Shown here one piece after another: positions 8,359 to 17,366 of a stretch of 64,000 bases of DNA (position 1 is the first letter of the stretch; each line of letters starts with the position of its first letter). The stretch comes from DASYTH01 sp036002505 (GTDB lineage Bacteria > Actinomycetota > Actinomycetes > Mycobacteriales > Pseudonocardiaceae). Location: the NCBI RefSeq assembly GCF_036002505.1, contig NZ_DASYTH010000230.1, positions 1 to 64,000 on the forward strand. The letters run 5' to 3'. The notes below the pieces were generated by a model that did no database searches, had not been told where the DNA came from, and worked only from the letters and a program-made list of their open reading frames with translations. The position numbers were made by a program, and so were the translations under genes.

Positions 8359-8898
8359 TTACCGCTCAGCGGGACTCTCGGTCGTGCGGCGCGCGCGGAG
8401 CACGACCACAAGGCCGGCCGCGGCGATCAACACGGCCAGCGCGATCACGATCCAGACCCAGGCCGGCACTCCCCCGCCGCCGTCGCCCGGCGCGGCCTGC
8501 CCGCCCGGTGCCGGGGCCGCGGTGGACGCCGGGCTGGCCGCGGTCATGGTGAACGCCACCGTCCCGGTGACGTCGTCGCCGTCGTCCGACTTCACCGTGT
8601 ACGTGATCGTGTACGGCCCGGCCGGACCGACCGCCTGCAGCGGCGCGATGACCACCTTGTCCTGCACCAGGATCTCGCCGACCGTCCACGTTGTGCTGCC
8701 CGGCCCGGCCACCGTGATGGAGATCGGCGACACCGGCTCGCTGAACGTCAGCTGCAGCTGTTTCGGCGCGATGGCAAGGGATGCGTCCTTCGCCGGCGTG
8801 CTCGCGGTCAGCTCGGCGTGGGCGAACGCCGGGGTGGCGGCGGCCAGCACGGCCAGCCCGGACAGCGCCAACGTCACGATCAAACGCCGGATAACCAT
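8359..8898 (-). CDS. CopC-domain copper-binding exported protein
   Basis: A 179-residue protein with a signal peptide (residues 1-26, ending TPAFA) that leaves the mature N-terminus HAELTASTPA, where the first His is the usual copper ligand of CopC. A CopC/YobA beta-barrel runs to about residue 120 (QLQLTFSEPVSP, DGDDVTGTVAFTM). An Ala/Pro/Gly linker and a C-terminal membrane helix (VWIVIALAVLIAAAGLVVVL) follow. It is probably an extracytoplasmic copper-binding protein tethered to the membrane. CAGGAT sits 7 nt before the ATG at 8898, so the transcript may be leaderless. No CopD domain is encoded nearby. Confidence 0.85.
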   Translation of the reverse strand: MVIRRLIVTLALSGLAVLAAATPAFAHAELTASTPAKDASLAIAPKQLQLTFSEPVSPISITVAGPGSTTWTVGEILVQDKVVIAPLQAVGPAGPYTITYTVKSDDGDDVTGTVAFTMTAASPASTAAPAPGGQAAPGDGGGGVPAWVWIVIALAVLIAAAGLVVVLRARRTTESPAER

Positions 8899-9081
8899 GC
8901 CGGCGATCCTGCCAGCCGCGGGGTGACCGGGGTCATCGGGTACGATCGGCACGTACCGCACGCGGCCGAGGAGCCGGCGGTAAAACCAACCCAACGACAG
9001 CGGTGCAAACCAGCGCCGGGCTCGTCCGCGCGAACGCTTGCACCGAACAGGCCTCCCGAGACGTGCCATCGAGAGGAACCT

Positions 9082-10440
9082 GTGCAGCATTCACCCGTGC
9101 GCGCCACGCGCACGTTCGACGAGCTCGGCCTGCCCACCCCGCTGCTGCGGGCGCTGCGGCGGTCCGGCATCACCACCCCGTTCCCGATCCAGGCGGCCAC
9201 CCTGCCGGACGCGCTCGCCGGCCGGGACGTGCTCGGCCGTGCGCAGACCGGCTCGGGCAAGACACTCGCCTTCGGCCTGGCCCTGCTGTCCAGGTTGGAC
9301 GGCACGGCCGCGCGCCCGCTGCACCCGCGGGCGCTGGTCCTGGTGCCCACCCGCGAGCTGGCCACGCAGGTCAGCGACGCGCTCGCACCGCTGGCCAAGT
9401 CGCTCGGCCTGTGGTGCCGGACGGTGGTCGGCGGCGTGCCCTACTCGCGCCAGGTGGACCACCTGCGGCGCGGGGTGGACCTGCTGATCGCCACGCCCGG
9501 CCGGCTCAGCGACCATGTGCGGCAGGGCACCTGCGTGCTCTCCGAGGTCGCGTTCACCACCATCGACGAGGCCGACCAGATGGCGGACATGGGTTTCCTG
9601 CCTCAGGTCAAGGCCATCCTCGACCTCACCCCGGCGGACGGCCAGCGGATGCTGTTCTCCGCCACCCTGGACGGCGACGTCGACACCCTGGTCCGCCAGT
9701 ACCTGAGTGACCCGGTCACCCACTCGGTCGATCTGGCCGCCGGCAGCGTGTCCACAATGGACCATCATGTGCTGCTGGTTTCCCGGCAGGACAAGCCGGT
9801 CGTGATCGCCGAGATGGCCGCCCGGCGCGGCCGCACGATCATGTTCGTGCGCACCAAGCACCACGTCGACCGGTTGACCACCCGGCTGCGCGCCCTCGGT
9901 GTGCACGCCGGCGCCCTGCACGGCGGCAAGACCCAGGGCGCCCGCACCCGCGTGCTGACCGAGTTCCGCGACGGCGGGCTGCCCGTCCTCGTCGCCACCA
10001 ATGTCGCCGCCCGCGGCCTGCACGTGGACGGCGTGGACCTGGTGGTGCACGTCGATCCCCCGGCGGACGCCAAGGACTACCTGCACCGCGCCGGCCGCAC
10101 CGCGCGGGCCGGCGAGTCCGGCACGGTCGTCACCGTCGCCACCCACGAGGAGCAGCGCAGCGTGCTGCGCCTCACCGAGCAGGCCGGCGTCTCCCCCACC
10201 CGCACCAAGGTCCGCCCCGGCCACGCCGACCTGGTCCGCATCACCGGCGCGCGCCAACCCACCGGCGTCCCGGTCGTGGACCGCGAGCGGCCAACTCAGC
10301 GACGTGAAGCGCAAACACAGCGACGCGAGGGGCCAACTCAGCGACGTGAGGGGCCAACACGGCGGCGTGAGGCGCAAACACAGCGACGTGACGGGCAAAC
10401 ACGCGGGCGTCCCAAGAAGTCACGATCCCGGGCGGCCTAG
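9082..10440 (+). CDS. DEAD-box ATP-dependent RNA helicase
   Basis: A 452-residue two-domain RNA helicase. Motifs in order: Q-motif (PFPIQAATLP), motif I AQTGSGKT (residues 54-61), PTRELA, TPGRL, DEAD in TIDEADQMADMGF, SAT, then in domain 2 IMFVRTK, VATNVAARGLHVDGVD and HRAGRTARAG. GTG at 9082 follows GAGAGGAACC. The last ~45 residues are a run of seven-residue units (RPTQRRE-like) encoded by six copies of a 21-bp DNA repeat, giving a basic tail that may bind RNA. The gene overlaps the convergent siroheme synthase gene by 21 bp. Confidence 0.93.
   Translation: MQHSPVRATRTFDELGLPTPLLRALRRSGITTPFPIQAATLPDALAGRDVLGRAQTGSGKTLAFGLALLSRLDGTAARPLHPRALVLVPTRELATQVSDALAPLAKSLGLWCRTVVGGVPYSRQVDHLRRGVDLLIATPGRLSDHVRQGTCVLSEVAFTTIDEADQMADMGFLPQVKAILDLTPADGQRMLFSATLDGDVDTLVRQYLSDPVTHSVDLAAGSVSTMDHHVLLVSRQDKPVVIAEMAARRGRTIMFVRTKHHVDRLTTRLRALGVHAGALHGGKTQGARTRVLTEFRDGGLPVLVATNVAARGLHVDGVDLVVHVDPPADAKDYLHRAGRTARAGESGTVVTVATHEEQRSVLRLTEQAGVSPTRTKVRPGHADLVRITGARQPTGVPVVDRERPTQRREAQTQRREGPTQRREGPTRRREAQTQRRDGQTRGRPKKSRSRAA
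10288..10413 (+). repeat. Six tandem 21-bp repeats inside the helicase gene
   Basis: Six consecutive 21-bp units start at 10288, 10309, 10330, 10351, 10372 and 10393, with consensus GGGCCAACACAGCGACGTGAG. Being a multiple of three, they are translated as a seven-residue repeat. The same unit occurs in the non-coding arrays on both sides of lsr2 (44398-44585 and 45223-45446). Confidence 0.9.
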
Positions 10441-11646
10441 CGCGGCGACGGGGCCGATCACGATCACCGCGGGTGGGCGGATCTCGTGGGCGGCGACGTC
10501 CTCGGCGGCTTTGTCCAAAGTGGACATGACGGTGTGCTGGGTTCGGGTGGTGGCGTTCTGGATGACGGCGACCGGGGTCTCCGGGGGGCGGCCGCCGGCC
10601 AGGAGCGCCTCGGCGAAGGCGGCGATGCGCTCGACGCCCATCATGATCACGATGGTGCCGGCGAGGCGGGCGAGGGCCGGCCAGTCGGTGAGGGAGGCCG
10701 GGTCGGCGGGGGCGACGTGCCCGGAGACGACGACCACCTCGTGGGCGACGCCGCGGTGGGTGACCGGGACGCCGGCCACCGCGGGGGCGGCGAACGCGCT
10801 GGTGATGCCGGGCACCACGGTGACCGGGATGCCCGCGTCGGCACAGGCCAGCAGCTCCTCGAAGCCGCGGCCGAACAGGTAGGGGTCGCCGCCCTTGAGC
10901 CGGACCACGAACCGGCCGGCGCGGGCGTGCTCGATCATGGTCGCGTTGATCGCGTCCTGGCTGGCCGCGCGCCCGTAGGGGATCTTGGCGGCGTCCACGA
11001 CGAGCACGGTGGGCGGCAGGGACTCCAGCAGCTCGCGGGGGGCCAGCCGGTCGGCGATCACCACGTCGGCCCGGGCCAGCAGCCGCCGGCCGCGCACGGT
11101 GATCAGCTCGGGATCGCCGGGGCCCCCGCCGACCAGGGCCACCTCACCCCGGCGGGAGACCGGCGCCTCGACCGCGGACCGGTCGTCCACCCGGCCCTCG
11201 CGCAGGGCGTCCAGCACCCCGTCGCGCACGGCGGCCGAGCGCAGCGGGCGGCCGCCGGAGAGCACCCCGATCAACATGCCGTCGTGCTCGCCGGTGGCCG
11301 GGGTGACCGCGCTCCCCTCGGCGCCGGCGTCGGCGCGCACACAGAAGATCCGCAACCGCGCGGCGTCCTCCGACACCGCCACGTTGACCTCGCGATGCGA
11401 CGTGCAGCACAGGACGTACCAGGCGCCCTCGAGATCCCCGGGTGCGTACCGGCGCGGCAGCCACGTCAGCTCCCCCGCGTCGATCATCCCCTGCACCGCC
11501 GGCGTGACCGACGGCGAGATCAGCTCGACGGCCGCGCCCGCGGCGATGAGCCGGGGCAACCGCCGCTGCGCCACCGTTCCGCCGCCCACCACGACGACCC
11601 GCCGGCCGGCGAGGTCCAAGCCGGCGAGGTAGTGCTGTTCCGCCAT
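10420..11646 (-). CDS. cysG: Siroheme synthase / uroporphyrinogen-III C-methyltransferase
   Basis: A 408-residue fusion enzyme. Residues 1-150 are the NAD-dependent precorrin-2 dehydrogenase/ferrochelatase part (RRVVVVGGGTVAQRRLP and CTSHREVN). Residues 165-400 are the SAM-dependent methyltransferase (VGGGPGDPELITVRG, VVRLKGGDPYLFGRG, VVPGITSAFAAPA, and HEVVVVSGH). It makes siroheme for sulfite and nitrite reductases. The ATG at 11646 starts right before the Rossmann domain; an ATG 12 nt upstream is also possible. No partner gene of sulfur or nitrogen assimilation is next to it. Confidence 0.92.
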   Translation of the reverse strand: MAEQHYLAGLDLAGRRVVVVGGGTVAQRRLPRLIAAGAAVELISPSVTPAVQGMIDAGELTWLPRRYAPGDLEGAWYVLCCTSHREVNVAVSEDAARLRIFCVRADAGAEGSAVTPATGEHDGMLIGVLSGGRPLRSAAVRDGVLDALREGRVDDRSAVEAPVSRRGEVALVGGGPGDPELITVRGRRLLARADVVIADRLAPRELLESLPPTVLVVDAAKIPYGRAASQDAINATMIEHARAGRFVVRLKGGDPYLFGRGFEELLACADAGIPVTVVPGITSAFAAPAVAGVPVTHRGVAHEVVVVSGHVAPADPASLTDWPALARLAGTIVIMMGVERIAAFAEALLAGGRPPETPVAVIQNATTRTQHTVMSTLDKAAEDVAAHEIRPPAVIVIGPVAALGRPGS

Positions 11647-11759
11647 GGCCCACAGCATGCCTGGCGGCCCGCAAGCCGCCGGATGGGGCAGGCGCCTTGC
11701 CCGAATGGCCGCCCCACCGCCGACTGCCCTACACCGCATCCCACGGTGAAATCGGCACC

Positions 11760-12074
11760 ATGAGTGCGATGTTCGAGTTCGCCGGTGGCGCGCTGTCCGT
11801 GGTTCCCAACGGGGACGACACCGAGGTCAGCTTCGAGCTGTTCAACGTGGGCGACGAGTCCGGGGTCGCCGAGGTCGGTGTCGAGGTGGATGGCAACTAC
11901 CTGCTCACCTGGAACTCGGGCGAGCTGTACCCCGGCTACGGCGACACGCCCAGGATCAGCCTGGGCTATGTCGAGGCGGGCAACCACGAGGCCCTGGTCT
12001 ACGTGAACCCCGGCTCCGGCCAGAACGACCATCTCCGCCAGGACTTCGCAGTCCCGCCTCTCCGGAATTTTTGA
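11760..12074 (+). CDS. Small acidic hypothetical protein
   Basis: A 104-residue acidic protein without signal peptide. Its alternating pattern (SVVPNGDDTEVSFELFNVGDESGVAEVGVEVDG) suggests a single beta-sandwich, like isolated CARDB/adhesion-type modules, but I do not recognise a family. The last seven residues (VPPLRNF) and the stop codon come from the start of the dispersed repeat at 12054-12162, so the original C-terminus may have been altered. Confidence 0.55.
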   Translation: MSAMFEFAGGALSVVPNGDDTEVSFELFNVGDESGVAEVGVEVDGNYLLTWNSGELYPGYGDTPRISLGYVEAGNHEALVYVNPGSGQNDHLRQDFAVPPLRNF

Positions 12075-12162
12075 TGCGGTTGCGTTCCAGCCGATGGTGC
12101 GGTTGGCGGGTGAGCCGTGGCTGGGTGCCGTCGCGGTCCCCTGAGGTGCGGTTGGCAGGACG
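12054..12162. repeat. Dispersed ~110-bp repeat, copy 1
   Basis: This copy starts with CCGCCTCTCCGGAATTTTT and is about 80% identical over its length to 32485-32594. Shared blocks include TTGCGTTCCAG, CCGTGGCTGGGT and CGGTCCCCTGAGGT. It carries an internal direct repeat GGTGCGGTTGGC and covers the 3' end of the small gene at 11760. No open frame is common to both copies. Confidence 0.8.
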
Positions 12163-12180
12163 CCTGGCCGAACGCGCAGT

Positions 12181-12696
12181 TCAGTCCAGGTTGTCGGTGA
12201 CCACGAGGCGGTAGCCGACGCCGCGGACGGACTCCACGATGACGCCGGGGGCGGCGGCGCGGAGTTGGCGGCGCAGGCGTTTCACCGCCGAGACGACCGC
12301 CTCGATGTCGCCCAGATACGGGCGTTCCCACACATGCGTGGTGAGCTCGGCGAAGGTCCAGACCTTCCCGGGGTCCCTGGTCAGCGCGAACAGCAGGTCG
12401 AACTCCCGTGCGGACAGCGGAACCGTGCTGCCCCGCCAGCTCGCCTCGCGCAGGTCGGCGTCCAGGCGCAGCTTGCCGAACTCCACCACGCGGTGCGTCG
12501 GAATCGGCTCCTCGATCGGCGCGGGCACGACGTCCGGCCTGGTCAGCGCCGCCCGCAGGCTCGCCGTGTCCGGCAGGTACAGCACCGCGAGCCGGCCGCC
12601 GGTGGCGCGCGCGATGACCGCGATCTCCTCGGCGCTGGTACCGACGCACAGCACGAGCGGCACGTTGATCGTTTCGAGAACGCCTCGCCCGTCCAC
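12181..12696 (-). CDS. Winged-helix (OmpR/PhoB-type) transcriptional regulator without receiver
   Basis: A 171-residue protein. Residues 1-65 form a small N-terminal domain (VPLVLCVGTSAEEIAVIARATGG) that lacks the receiver aspartates. Residues 70-168 form the OmpR-type winged helix (VPLSAREFDLLFALTRDPGKVWTF, VVSAVKRLRRQL, and SVRGVGYRL). It therefore probably responds to something other than phosphorylation. It is divergent from the large secreted protease gene, across a 285-bp gap with two inverted repeats that could be its operators. Confidence 0.8.
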   Translation of the reverse strand: MDGRGVLETINVPLVLCVGTSAEEIAVIARATGGRLAVLYLPDTASLRAALTRPDVVPAPIEEPIPTHRVVEFGKLRLDADLREASWRGSTVPLSAREFDLLFALTRDPGKVWTFAELTTHVWERPYLGDIEAVVSAVKRLRRQLRAAAPGVIVESVRGVGYRLVVTDNLD

Positions 12697-12790
12697 GCGT
12701 CACCTCCCAGACACAGCCGTTACCTCGATGATCGAACAGCGTTTCGTTTTGTTACCGCTTCCGGGCAGGTGACGGGCAGTGTCTGGGTGA

Positions 12791-12925
12791 TTACCACCAA
12801 AATCCGCTGGTAACCGTGAAAAAGACCCCGTGGCGACCCCATAACGCCCGCTTTACGTCCGTGACCGGATTGCGACGATCCAGGAGCGTCTCTGTGTACC
12901 CGTAGTGATGACCGCGCTACGGGTA
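12791..12925. promoter_or_regulatory. Two inverted repeats in the regulator/protease intergenic region
   Basis: TTACCA-N11-TGGTAA lies at 12791-12813 and TACCCGTAG-N11-CTACGGGTA at 12897-12925. Both have the same 11-bp spacer, as expected for dimeric regulator sites. The second ends 56 bp before the protease ATG. The divergent winged-helix gene is the obvious candidate to bind them; this is inference. Confidence 0.45.
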
Positions 12926-12981
12926 GGGGCGCACGCGCGGCCGCTCCGGCGCCGCGCGAGAAAACTTGGAGGGCATTGCGC

Positions 12982-15900
12982 ATGTCAAGACGACCCCATA
13001 CCAACAGGCGAGGAAGAGCGTTCCTCAGCCTGCTCACCGCGCTAATCGCCATGATCGGCATGTTCGCGGCACCGGCAGCCGCGGCGCCGGCACCCGACGC
13101 GGCCGCCAAGATCGAGCAGTCGGTGAAGAACTCCTTGGCGGCCAAGGACAGCACCGACTTCTGGGTCATGTTCGGCCAGTCGGCGAACCTGTCCGCGGCC
13201 TCCGCCGTCACCGACTGGAACGCCCGCGGCACAGCCGTGGTGAACGCGCTCCAGCAGACCGCGAACTCGAGCCAGGCCCAGGTGCGGGCCCTGCTCGACG
13301 GGCAGAAGATCAGCTACCAGTCGTTCTACATCGTCAACGCGATCCACGTGAAGGACGGCTCCTCGGCCCTGGCCGAGTCACTGGCCAAGCGCGGTGAGGT
13401 GACCGGCATCCTCGCCCCGCGCACCTACCAGGTCCCCAAGCCGATCCCGGCCGCCGACGCGGCGAACGTGAACACCATCGAATGGGGCCTCGCGGCGATC
13501 CACGCCGACCAGGTGTGGTCCACGTTCGGCGTGCGCGGTGAGGGCATCGTGGTCGCCAACATCGACACCGGTGTCGACTACACGCACCCCGCGCTGGTCG
13601 GCAAGTACCGCGGCAACATGGGTGGAAACCCGCCCACGTTCAACCACAACTACAGCTGGTTCGACCCGGCGCAGGTGTGTGGTCAGCCCTCGCTCGCGCC
13701 ATGTGACAACAACGCGCACGGCAGCCACACCATGGGCACGATGGTCGGCGACGACGGCGCCGGCAACCAGATCGGTGTCGCCCCGGGCGCCAAGTGGATC
13801 GCGGCCAAGGGCTGCGAGTCCAACAGCTGCTCGGACACCTCGCTGCTGGCCGCCGGCCAGTGGGTGCTCGCGCCGACCGACCTGAACAACGCCAACCCGC
13901 GGGCGGACCTGCGGCCGAACATCGTGAACAACTCGTGGGGCTCGGCCAACGGCTCCGCGGTGGACCCGTTCTACAAGGCCAACGTCCAGGCCTGGCGGGC
14001 GTCGGGCATCTTCCCGGCGTTCTCCAACGGGAACTCCGGCCCGAGCTGCAACACCGCCGGCTCCCCCGGTGACTACACCGAGACCTACGCGTCCGGCGCG
14101 TTCGACATCAACGGCACGATCGCCAGCTTCTCCAGCCGGGGCCCCGGCGAGGGCGGCATGATCAAGCCCAACCTGTCGGCTCCGGGTGTGGACGTCCGCT
14201 CCTCGGTGCCCGGTGGGCAGTACGACAACTTCTCCGGCACGTCGATGGCATCGCCGCACACCGCGGGCACGGTGGCGCTGATGTGGTCGGCGGCCCCGTC
14301 GCTGATCGGTAACTACGACGCGACCGCCGCGCTGCTGAACCAGACCGCGGTGGACACGTCCGACCTCACCTGTGGCGGCACGGCGGGCAACAACAACGTG
14401 TGGGGCGAGGGCAAGCTGAACGCCTTCGCGTCGGTGGACCAGTCCCCGCGCGGCCCGGTCGGCACGCTGACCGGCACCGTCACCGACGCCGGCACCGGCA
14501 GCCCGCTCGCCGGCGTGAACGTGCACGTGGCCGGCCCGAGCAACCGGGACCTGACCACCAACAACGCCGGGCAGTACAGCAGCACCCTGCCGGTCGGCAG
14601 CTACACCATCTCCGCGTCGCTGTTCGGGTACGGCACCGCCACCGGCTCGGCGACCATCACCGAGGGCCAGACGTCCACAGTGGACTTCGCGCTCTCCAGG
14701 GTCACCAACGGCACCGTCAGCGGGCATGTCCGCAACGCCGACGGGGCACCGGTGGGCAACGCGAAGGTGGAGATCCTCGGCACGCCGATCGCGCCGACGA
14801 CCTCCGCCGCCGACGGCTCGTTCTCCTTCGCCAACGTGCCGGTGGGCACCTACCAGGCGAAGGCGTCCGCGGGCGGCTGCTACGACCAGCAGACGCAGGC
14901 GCTGAACGTCACCGGTGACGTCACGCTGGACTTCTCGATCCCGAACCGGACCGACCAGTTCGGCAACTTCTGTGTGCTGGAGGCGGCGAACTACGTCGAG
15001 GGCGACACCGCGGTGGCGCTCAGCGGCGACGACGCGTCGACGTCCGTGGCCCTGCCGTTCCCGGCCTTCTTCTACGGCAACTCCTACAACACCGCGTTCA
15101 TCTCGACGAACGGCAACATCAACTTCCTGGCCGCCAACACGGCGTTCACGAACAGTGCCATCCCGTCGACCGCGACGCCGAACGCGGCGATCTACCCGTT
15201 CTGGGACGACCTGATCATCGACTCGCAGAGCGGCGTGTTCACCAAGGCATCGGGCACCGCACCGAACCGCTCGTTCACCATCGAGTGGCGCAACGCGCAG
15301 TTCTTCAACTCCGCGACGTCCCGGGTGGACTTCGAGGCGACGCTGTTCGAGAACGGCGAGGTCGCCCTCAACTACCGCAACCTCGACCCGGCCCAGGGCG
15401 TGGAGACCGGTAACTCGGCGACGATCGGCATCGAGAACGCCGCCGGCACGGACGCGCTGCAGTACTCGTTCAACACCTCGGTGCTGGACAACGCGCAGTC
15501 GATCCGGTTCAAGCTGCCGCCGAACGGCCTGGTGGCCGGTAAGGTCACCGACTTCAACGACGGGCTGGCGGTGGCCGGCGCGACGGTGCGGGCGCTGAAG
15601 GGCACCGACGAGGTGTCCACCACGACCGCGGCCGCCGACGGCAGCTACGCGCTGCGCCTGCTCGAAGGCGACTACACCATCGAGGCGTCGAAGCCGTTGT
15701 ACGTCAACGGTTCCGCGGACGTGTCCATCGGCGACGGCACCACCACGGCGAAGGACGTGGCGCTGCACACGCCGCGGGCCGAGATCCAGGGCGCGAACCC
15801 GTCGTTCCTGGCGCAGTCCGGCCAGCTGCGTACCGCGACGCTGAACCTGCGCAGCACCAGCGAGCTGGACCTCACCTACACGCTGAGCAGCTCGGCGTCG

Positions 15901-16563
15901 TGGCTGTGGACCGTGCCCGGGTCGCTGACCATTGCCGGCGGCGGCTCGCAGACGCTGACCGTCCGGGTCGACCCGGTCGGGCTGCCGGTGGGCCGCGTGT
16001 ACAACGCGACCATCGACCTGACCACGAACGCCGGGCGCACCCCGACGCTCTCCGTTCCGGTCACGCTGGTGGTCCCGGGCTACCGCAAGGGTGTCGACGC
16101 CGGAGCCACCGGCGCCTTCACCGACGCGAACGCCGACGCGTGGACGGCCGACCAGGCCTACTCCGCCGGCGGCTTCGGCTACATCGGGCCGGGCTTCGTG
16201 GAGACCTCCACGAAGGCCATCTCGAACACCGATGACGACAAGCTGTACCAGAGCCAGCGCTCGGGTATGGCCGGGTACCGGTTCGACAACCTGCCGGCCG
16301 GCGTCTACCAGGTCGAGCTCGACTTCGCCGAGCTGCGGAACCTGGCGCCGGGCAAGCGGGTGTTCGACGTGACCCTGAACGGGCAGGTCGTGCTGCCGGG
16401 TTACGACGTGGCGGCCGCGGTCGGCACGCTCGCGGCGGACCGGCGGACGTTCTTCGTCACGGTTGCCCAGGGCGGTTCCGTCGAGGTGTTCTTCGGCTCC
16501 CGCGCTGGAAAGCAGCCACCCGTCATCAGCTCGGTCCGGGTGACCCATCGCCCTGACCGGTAA
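12982..16563 (+). CDS. Large secreted subtilisin-family (S8) protease
   Basis: A 1193-residue exported protease. A signal peptide (about 1-37) is followed by an inhibitor-like propeptide. The catalytic domain has Asp195 (IDTGVDYTHP), His246 (AHGSHTMGTM) and Ser421 (SGTSMASPH). Downstream are at least three carboxypeptidase-regulatory-like Ig folds (GTLTGTVTDAGTGSPLAGV; GTVSGHVRNADGAPV; GLVAGKVTDFNDG). There is also a nidogen-like beta module (FISTNGNINF, and YPFWDDL), then a terminal malectin-like domain beginning YRKGVDAGA. These accessory domains suggest binding to glycans or cell surfaces. ATG at 12982 follows GGAGGG with good spacing; a TTG two codons earlier is too close. Confidence 0.92.
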   Translation: MSRRPHTNRRGRAFLSLLTALIAMIGMFAAPAAAAPAPDAAAKIEQSVKNSLAAKDSTDFWVMFGQSANLSAASAVTDWNARGTAVVNALQQTANSSQAQVRALLDGQKISYQSFYIVNAIHVKDGSSALAESLAKRGEVTGILAPRTYQVPKPIPAADAANVNTIEWGLAAIHADQVWSTFGVRGEGIVVANIDTGVDYTHPALVGKYRGNMGGNPPTFNHNYSWFDPAQVCGQPSLAPCDNNAHGSHTMGTMVGDDGAGNQIGVAPGAKWIAAKGCESNSCSDTSLLAAGQWVLAPTDLNNANPRADLRPNIVNNSWGSANGSAVDPFYKANVQAWRASGIFPAFSNGNSGPSCNTAGSPGDYTETYASGAFDINGTIASFSSRGPGEGGMIKPNLSAPGVDVRSSVPGGQYDNFSGTSMASPHTAGTVALMWSAAPSLIGNYDATAALLNQTAVDTSDLTCGGTAGNNNVWGEGKLNAFASVDQSPRGPVGTLTGTVTDAGTGSPLAGVNVHVAGPSNRDLTTNNAGQYSSTLPVGSYTISASLFGYGTATGSATITEGQTSTVDFALSRVTNGTVSGHVRNADGAPVGNAKVEILGTPIAPTTSAADGSFSFANVPVGTYQAKASAGGCYDQQTQALNVTGDVTLDFSIPNRTDQFGNFCVLEAANYVEGDTAVALSGDDASTSVALPFPAFFYGNSYNTAFISTNGNINFLAANTAFTNSAIPSTATPNAAIYPFWDDLIIDSQSGVFTKASGTAPNRSFTIEWRNAQFFNSATSRVDFEATLFENGEVALNYRNLDPAQGVETGNSATIGIENAAGTDALQYSFNTSVLDNAQSIRFKLPPNGLVAGKVTDFNDGLAVAGATVRALKGTDEVSTTTAAADGSYALRLLEGDYTIEASKPLYVNGSADVSIGDGTTTAKDVALHTPRAEIQGANPSFLAQSGQLRTATLNLRSTSELDLTYTLSSSASWLWTVPGSLTIAGGGSQTLTVRVDPVGLPVGRVYNATIDLTTNAGRTPTLSVPVTLVVPGYRKGVDAGATGAFTDANADAWTADQAYSAGGFGYIGPGFVETSTKAISNTDDDKLYQSQRSGMAGYRFDNLPAGVYQVELDFAELRNLAPGKRVFDVTLNGQVVLPGYDVAAAVGTLAADRRTFFVTVAQGGSVEVFFGSRAGKQPPVISSVRVTHRPDR

Positions 16564-16579
16564 GGAGTAGCTGCCACAG

Positions 16580-16614
16580 CGGTGGGGCGGTCGCGCTGCG
16601 CGGCCGCCCCACCG
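16580..16614. terminator. Bidirectional hairpin terminator
   Basis: Arms of 16 bp (16580-16595 and 16599-16614, one wobble) with a 3-nt loop lie between the convergent protease and STAS-kinase genes. Confidence 0.7.
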
Positions 16615-16619
16615 GCATG

Positions 16620-17366
16620 TCAGGGGACGACCAGGACGGCCCAGACGACCTTGCCGCCGGACAGGGTCGGGGCGCTGCTCCAGGACTTGGCGAGCTTGGC
16701 GACCATCACCAGCCCGAGGTGCCCGGGGGCGGTCAGGCTCGAGTTGATCAGCCGCGGCGGCGTCGGGTCGTCGTCGTAGACGGCGACGGTCAGGAGGCCG
16801 CCGCCGAGCTCCAGCCGCAGCCGCGGGTCGCCGTGGGCGTGCCGGACCGCGTTCTCCACCAGCTCGCTGGCCACCAGCACCCCGTCCCGCAGCACCTCGA
16901 GGCACCCCCAGCGGATGCAGGTCACCTCCACGAACCGGCGGCCGGCGGCCACGCTCGCCGGCTCGTCCGGCAGCTCGAGGATGGTGCGCCGGCGCGGGGG
17001 CGGCTCGCCGAGCGCGTCGAGCGCCTCCTCGACGCTGGCGTGCACCGGCATCACCCGGGTGATGGAGTTGCGGGCCAGCCGCCGGCGGTCCAGCTCGCGC
17101 GCGGCGACCAGCACGATGGGCACGCCCGGCCAGTCGGACACCTGTATCCACACCGAGGAGAACACCGCCAGCGTGGCGGTCGTCGGCACGCTCAGCCAGC
17201 CGACGTCGACGATGACCCCGCGCGGCAGCTCGATCGCGCACTTGACCAGGGTGTCCCGCAGCTCCGCGTAGTTGGCCAGGTCCAGCACGCCGTGCGGCAC
17301 GACCACGGCGGCGCCGTCCCGATAGCCCTGGTCGATGCGCAGCCCGGTCCGCACGCCCATCATCAT
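16620..17366 (-). CDS. STAS-domain plus anti-sigma-type ATPase protein
   Basis: A 248-residue fusion. Residues 10-120 look like an STAS (anti-anti-sigma) domain (VVVPHGVLDLANYAELRDTL, and GVIVDVGWLSVPTTATL). Residues 135-248 look like a GHKL kinase of the RsbW/SpoIIAB group (VASELVENAVRHAHGDPRL with the N-box; HLGLVMVAKLAKSW). This pairs both halves of a partner-switching module in one chain. The start overlaps the stop of the upstream CheB-like gene (ATGATGATG across the TGA), so the two are translationally coupled. Confidence 0.8.
   Translation of the reverse strand: MMMGVRTGLRIDQGYRDGAAVVVPHGVLDLANYAELRDTLVKCAIELPRGVIVDVGWLSVPTTATLAVFSSVWIQVSDWPGVPIVLVAARELDRRRLARNSITRVMPVHASVEEALDALGEPPPRRRTILELPDEPASVAAGRRFVEVTCIRWGCLEVLRDGVLVASELVENAVRHAHGDPRLRLELGGGLLTVAVYDDDPTPPRLINSSLTAPGHLGLVMVAKLAKSWSSAPTLSGGKVVWAVLVVP

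Noticed and set aside
13378..17241. A 1287-codon open frame on the minus strand opposite the large protease and STAS gene
   Set aside because: It is a GC-rich antisense shadow: His/Arg/Gly-biased, with no domain, and the opposite strands encode clear proteins with full catalytic motifs.
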